From contig CASEEB010000222.1 in NCBI GenBank assembly GCA_949286815.1, forward strand, positions 1 to 6,681: a DNA stretch of 6,681 nt, in the 5' to 3' direction. The position numbers and the translations under genes are program-made. The DNA comes from an uncultured Eubacteriales bacterium. Its GTDB lineage: Bacteria > Bacillota > Clostridia > Oscillospirales > CAG-272. Below the pieces are notes generated by a model. The model had not been told where the DNA came from. It worked only from the letters and a program-made list of their open reading frames with translations, and made no database searches. Positions 6,588-6,681 of the stretch are shown here, in pieces (the first letter of the stretch is position 1; every line of letters begins with the position of its first letter).

Positions 6588-6681
6588 TTCGCAAAGCGAA
6601 ACAAATTCGCAAAGCGAAACAAATTCGCAAAGCGAAACAAATTCGCAAAGCGAAACAAATTCGCAAAGCGAAACAAATTCG
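6588..6681. repeat. 18-bp palindromic tandem repeat array (at least 5.2 copies, runs off the right edge)
   Basis: Five consecutive identical units TTCGCAAAGCGAAACAAA start at 6588, 6606, 6624, 6642 and 6660, followed by TTCG at the window edge. Each unit contains the inverted repeat TTCGC-AAA-GCGAA. In the first copy the flanking bases extend the stem to 7 bp (6586-6592 with 6596-6602). There is no sequence divergence between copies, which points to recent expansion or active homogenisation. The array is about 55 bp upstream of the feoB start. It contains no stop codon in any of the six frames, so it can create spurious open frames, including a 48-residue extension of feoB. Confidence 0.92.

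Noticed and set aside
6562..6600. Promoter for feoB between the palindrome and the repeat array
   Set aside because: The stretch is A/T-rich and offers TATATC or TATCTA on the minus strand, but the only -35-like hexamer (TTGCGA) lies in the first repeat unit at poor spacing (14 or 16 bp). It is too weak to list, and transcription may begin beyond the right edge.
6588..6681. CRISPR array
   Set aside because: The period is 18 bp with no variable spacers between units, so this is a simple tandem repeat.

Overview
The window looks like part of a chromosome from a low-to-moderate G+C Gram-positive anaerobe of the class Clostridia, probably an uncultured gut lineage. This is inferred from three things: the protein style (a secreted protein with a Thr/Glu/Ser linker, and a FeoB resembling those of gut clostridia), Shine-Dalgarno sites of the GGGAG/GAAAGG type, and Ala/Pro codons often ending in G beside A/T-rich intergenic DNA. 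No ribosomal or other phylogenetic marker is present, so a finer placement is not possible.

Layout from left to right. Positions 1-2913 (+) hold the 3' part of a large, beta-rich, probably exported protein; the frame is open from base 1, so the start lies outside the window. A long hairpin at 2931-2995 separates it from a convergent gene and can serve as terminator for both. Positions 3011-4225 (-) encode a 12-helix major facilitator transporter. Its promoter (TTGACA, 17 bp, TACAAT) and ribosome binding site fix the start at 4225 rather than at an upstream in-frame ATG. Positions 4388-6532 (-) encode a complete FeoB-type ferrous iron transporter with GTPase, spacer and membrane domains. Upstream of feoB are a Shine-Dalgarno site, a perfect 16-bp palindrome two bases from it, a short A/T-rich stretch, and an array of at least five identical 18-bp units, each carrying a small hairpin, that runs off the right edge.

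The genes do not form one obvious pathway. The transporter and feoB share a strand, but the transporter has its own promoter in the 162-bp gap. The surface protein and the transporter only meet tail to tail. A shared role in nutrient capture (glycan or sugar for the left pair, iron for feoB) is plausible but inferred.

The points most worth a second look are the uncharacterised surface protein with its aromatic-rich core, the hairpin-repeat array upstream of feoB, the palindrome against the feoB ribosome binding site, and two inverted repeats built into the transporter promoter. I found no phage, transposase, CRISPR array, tRNA or rRNA.
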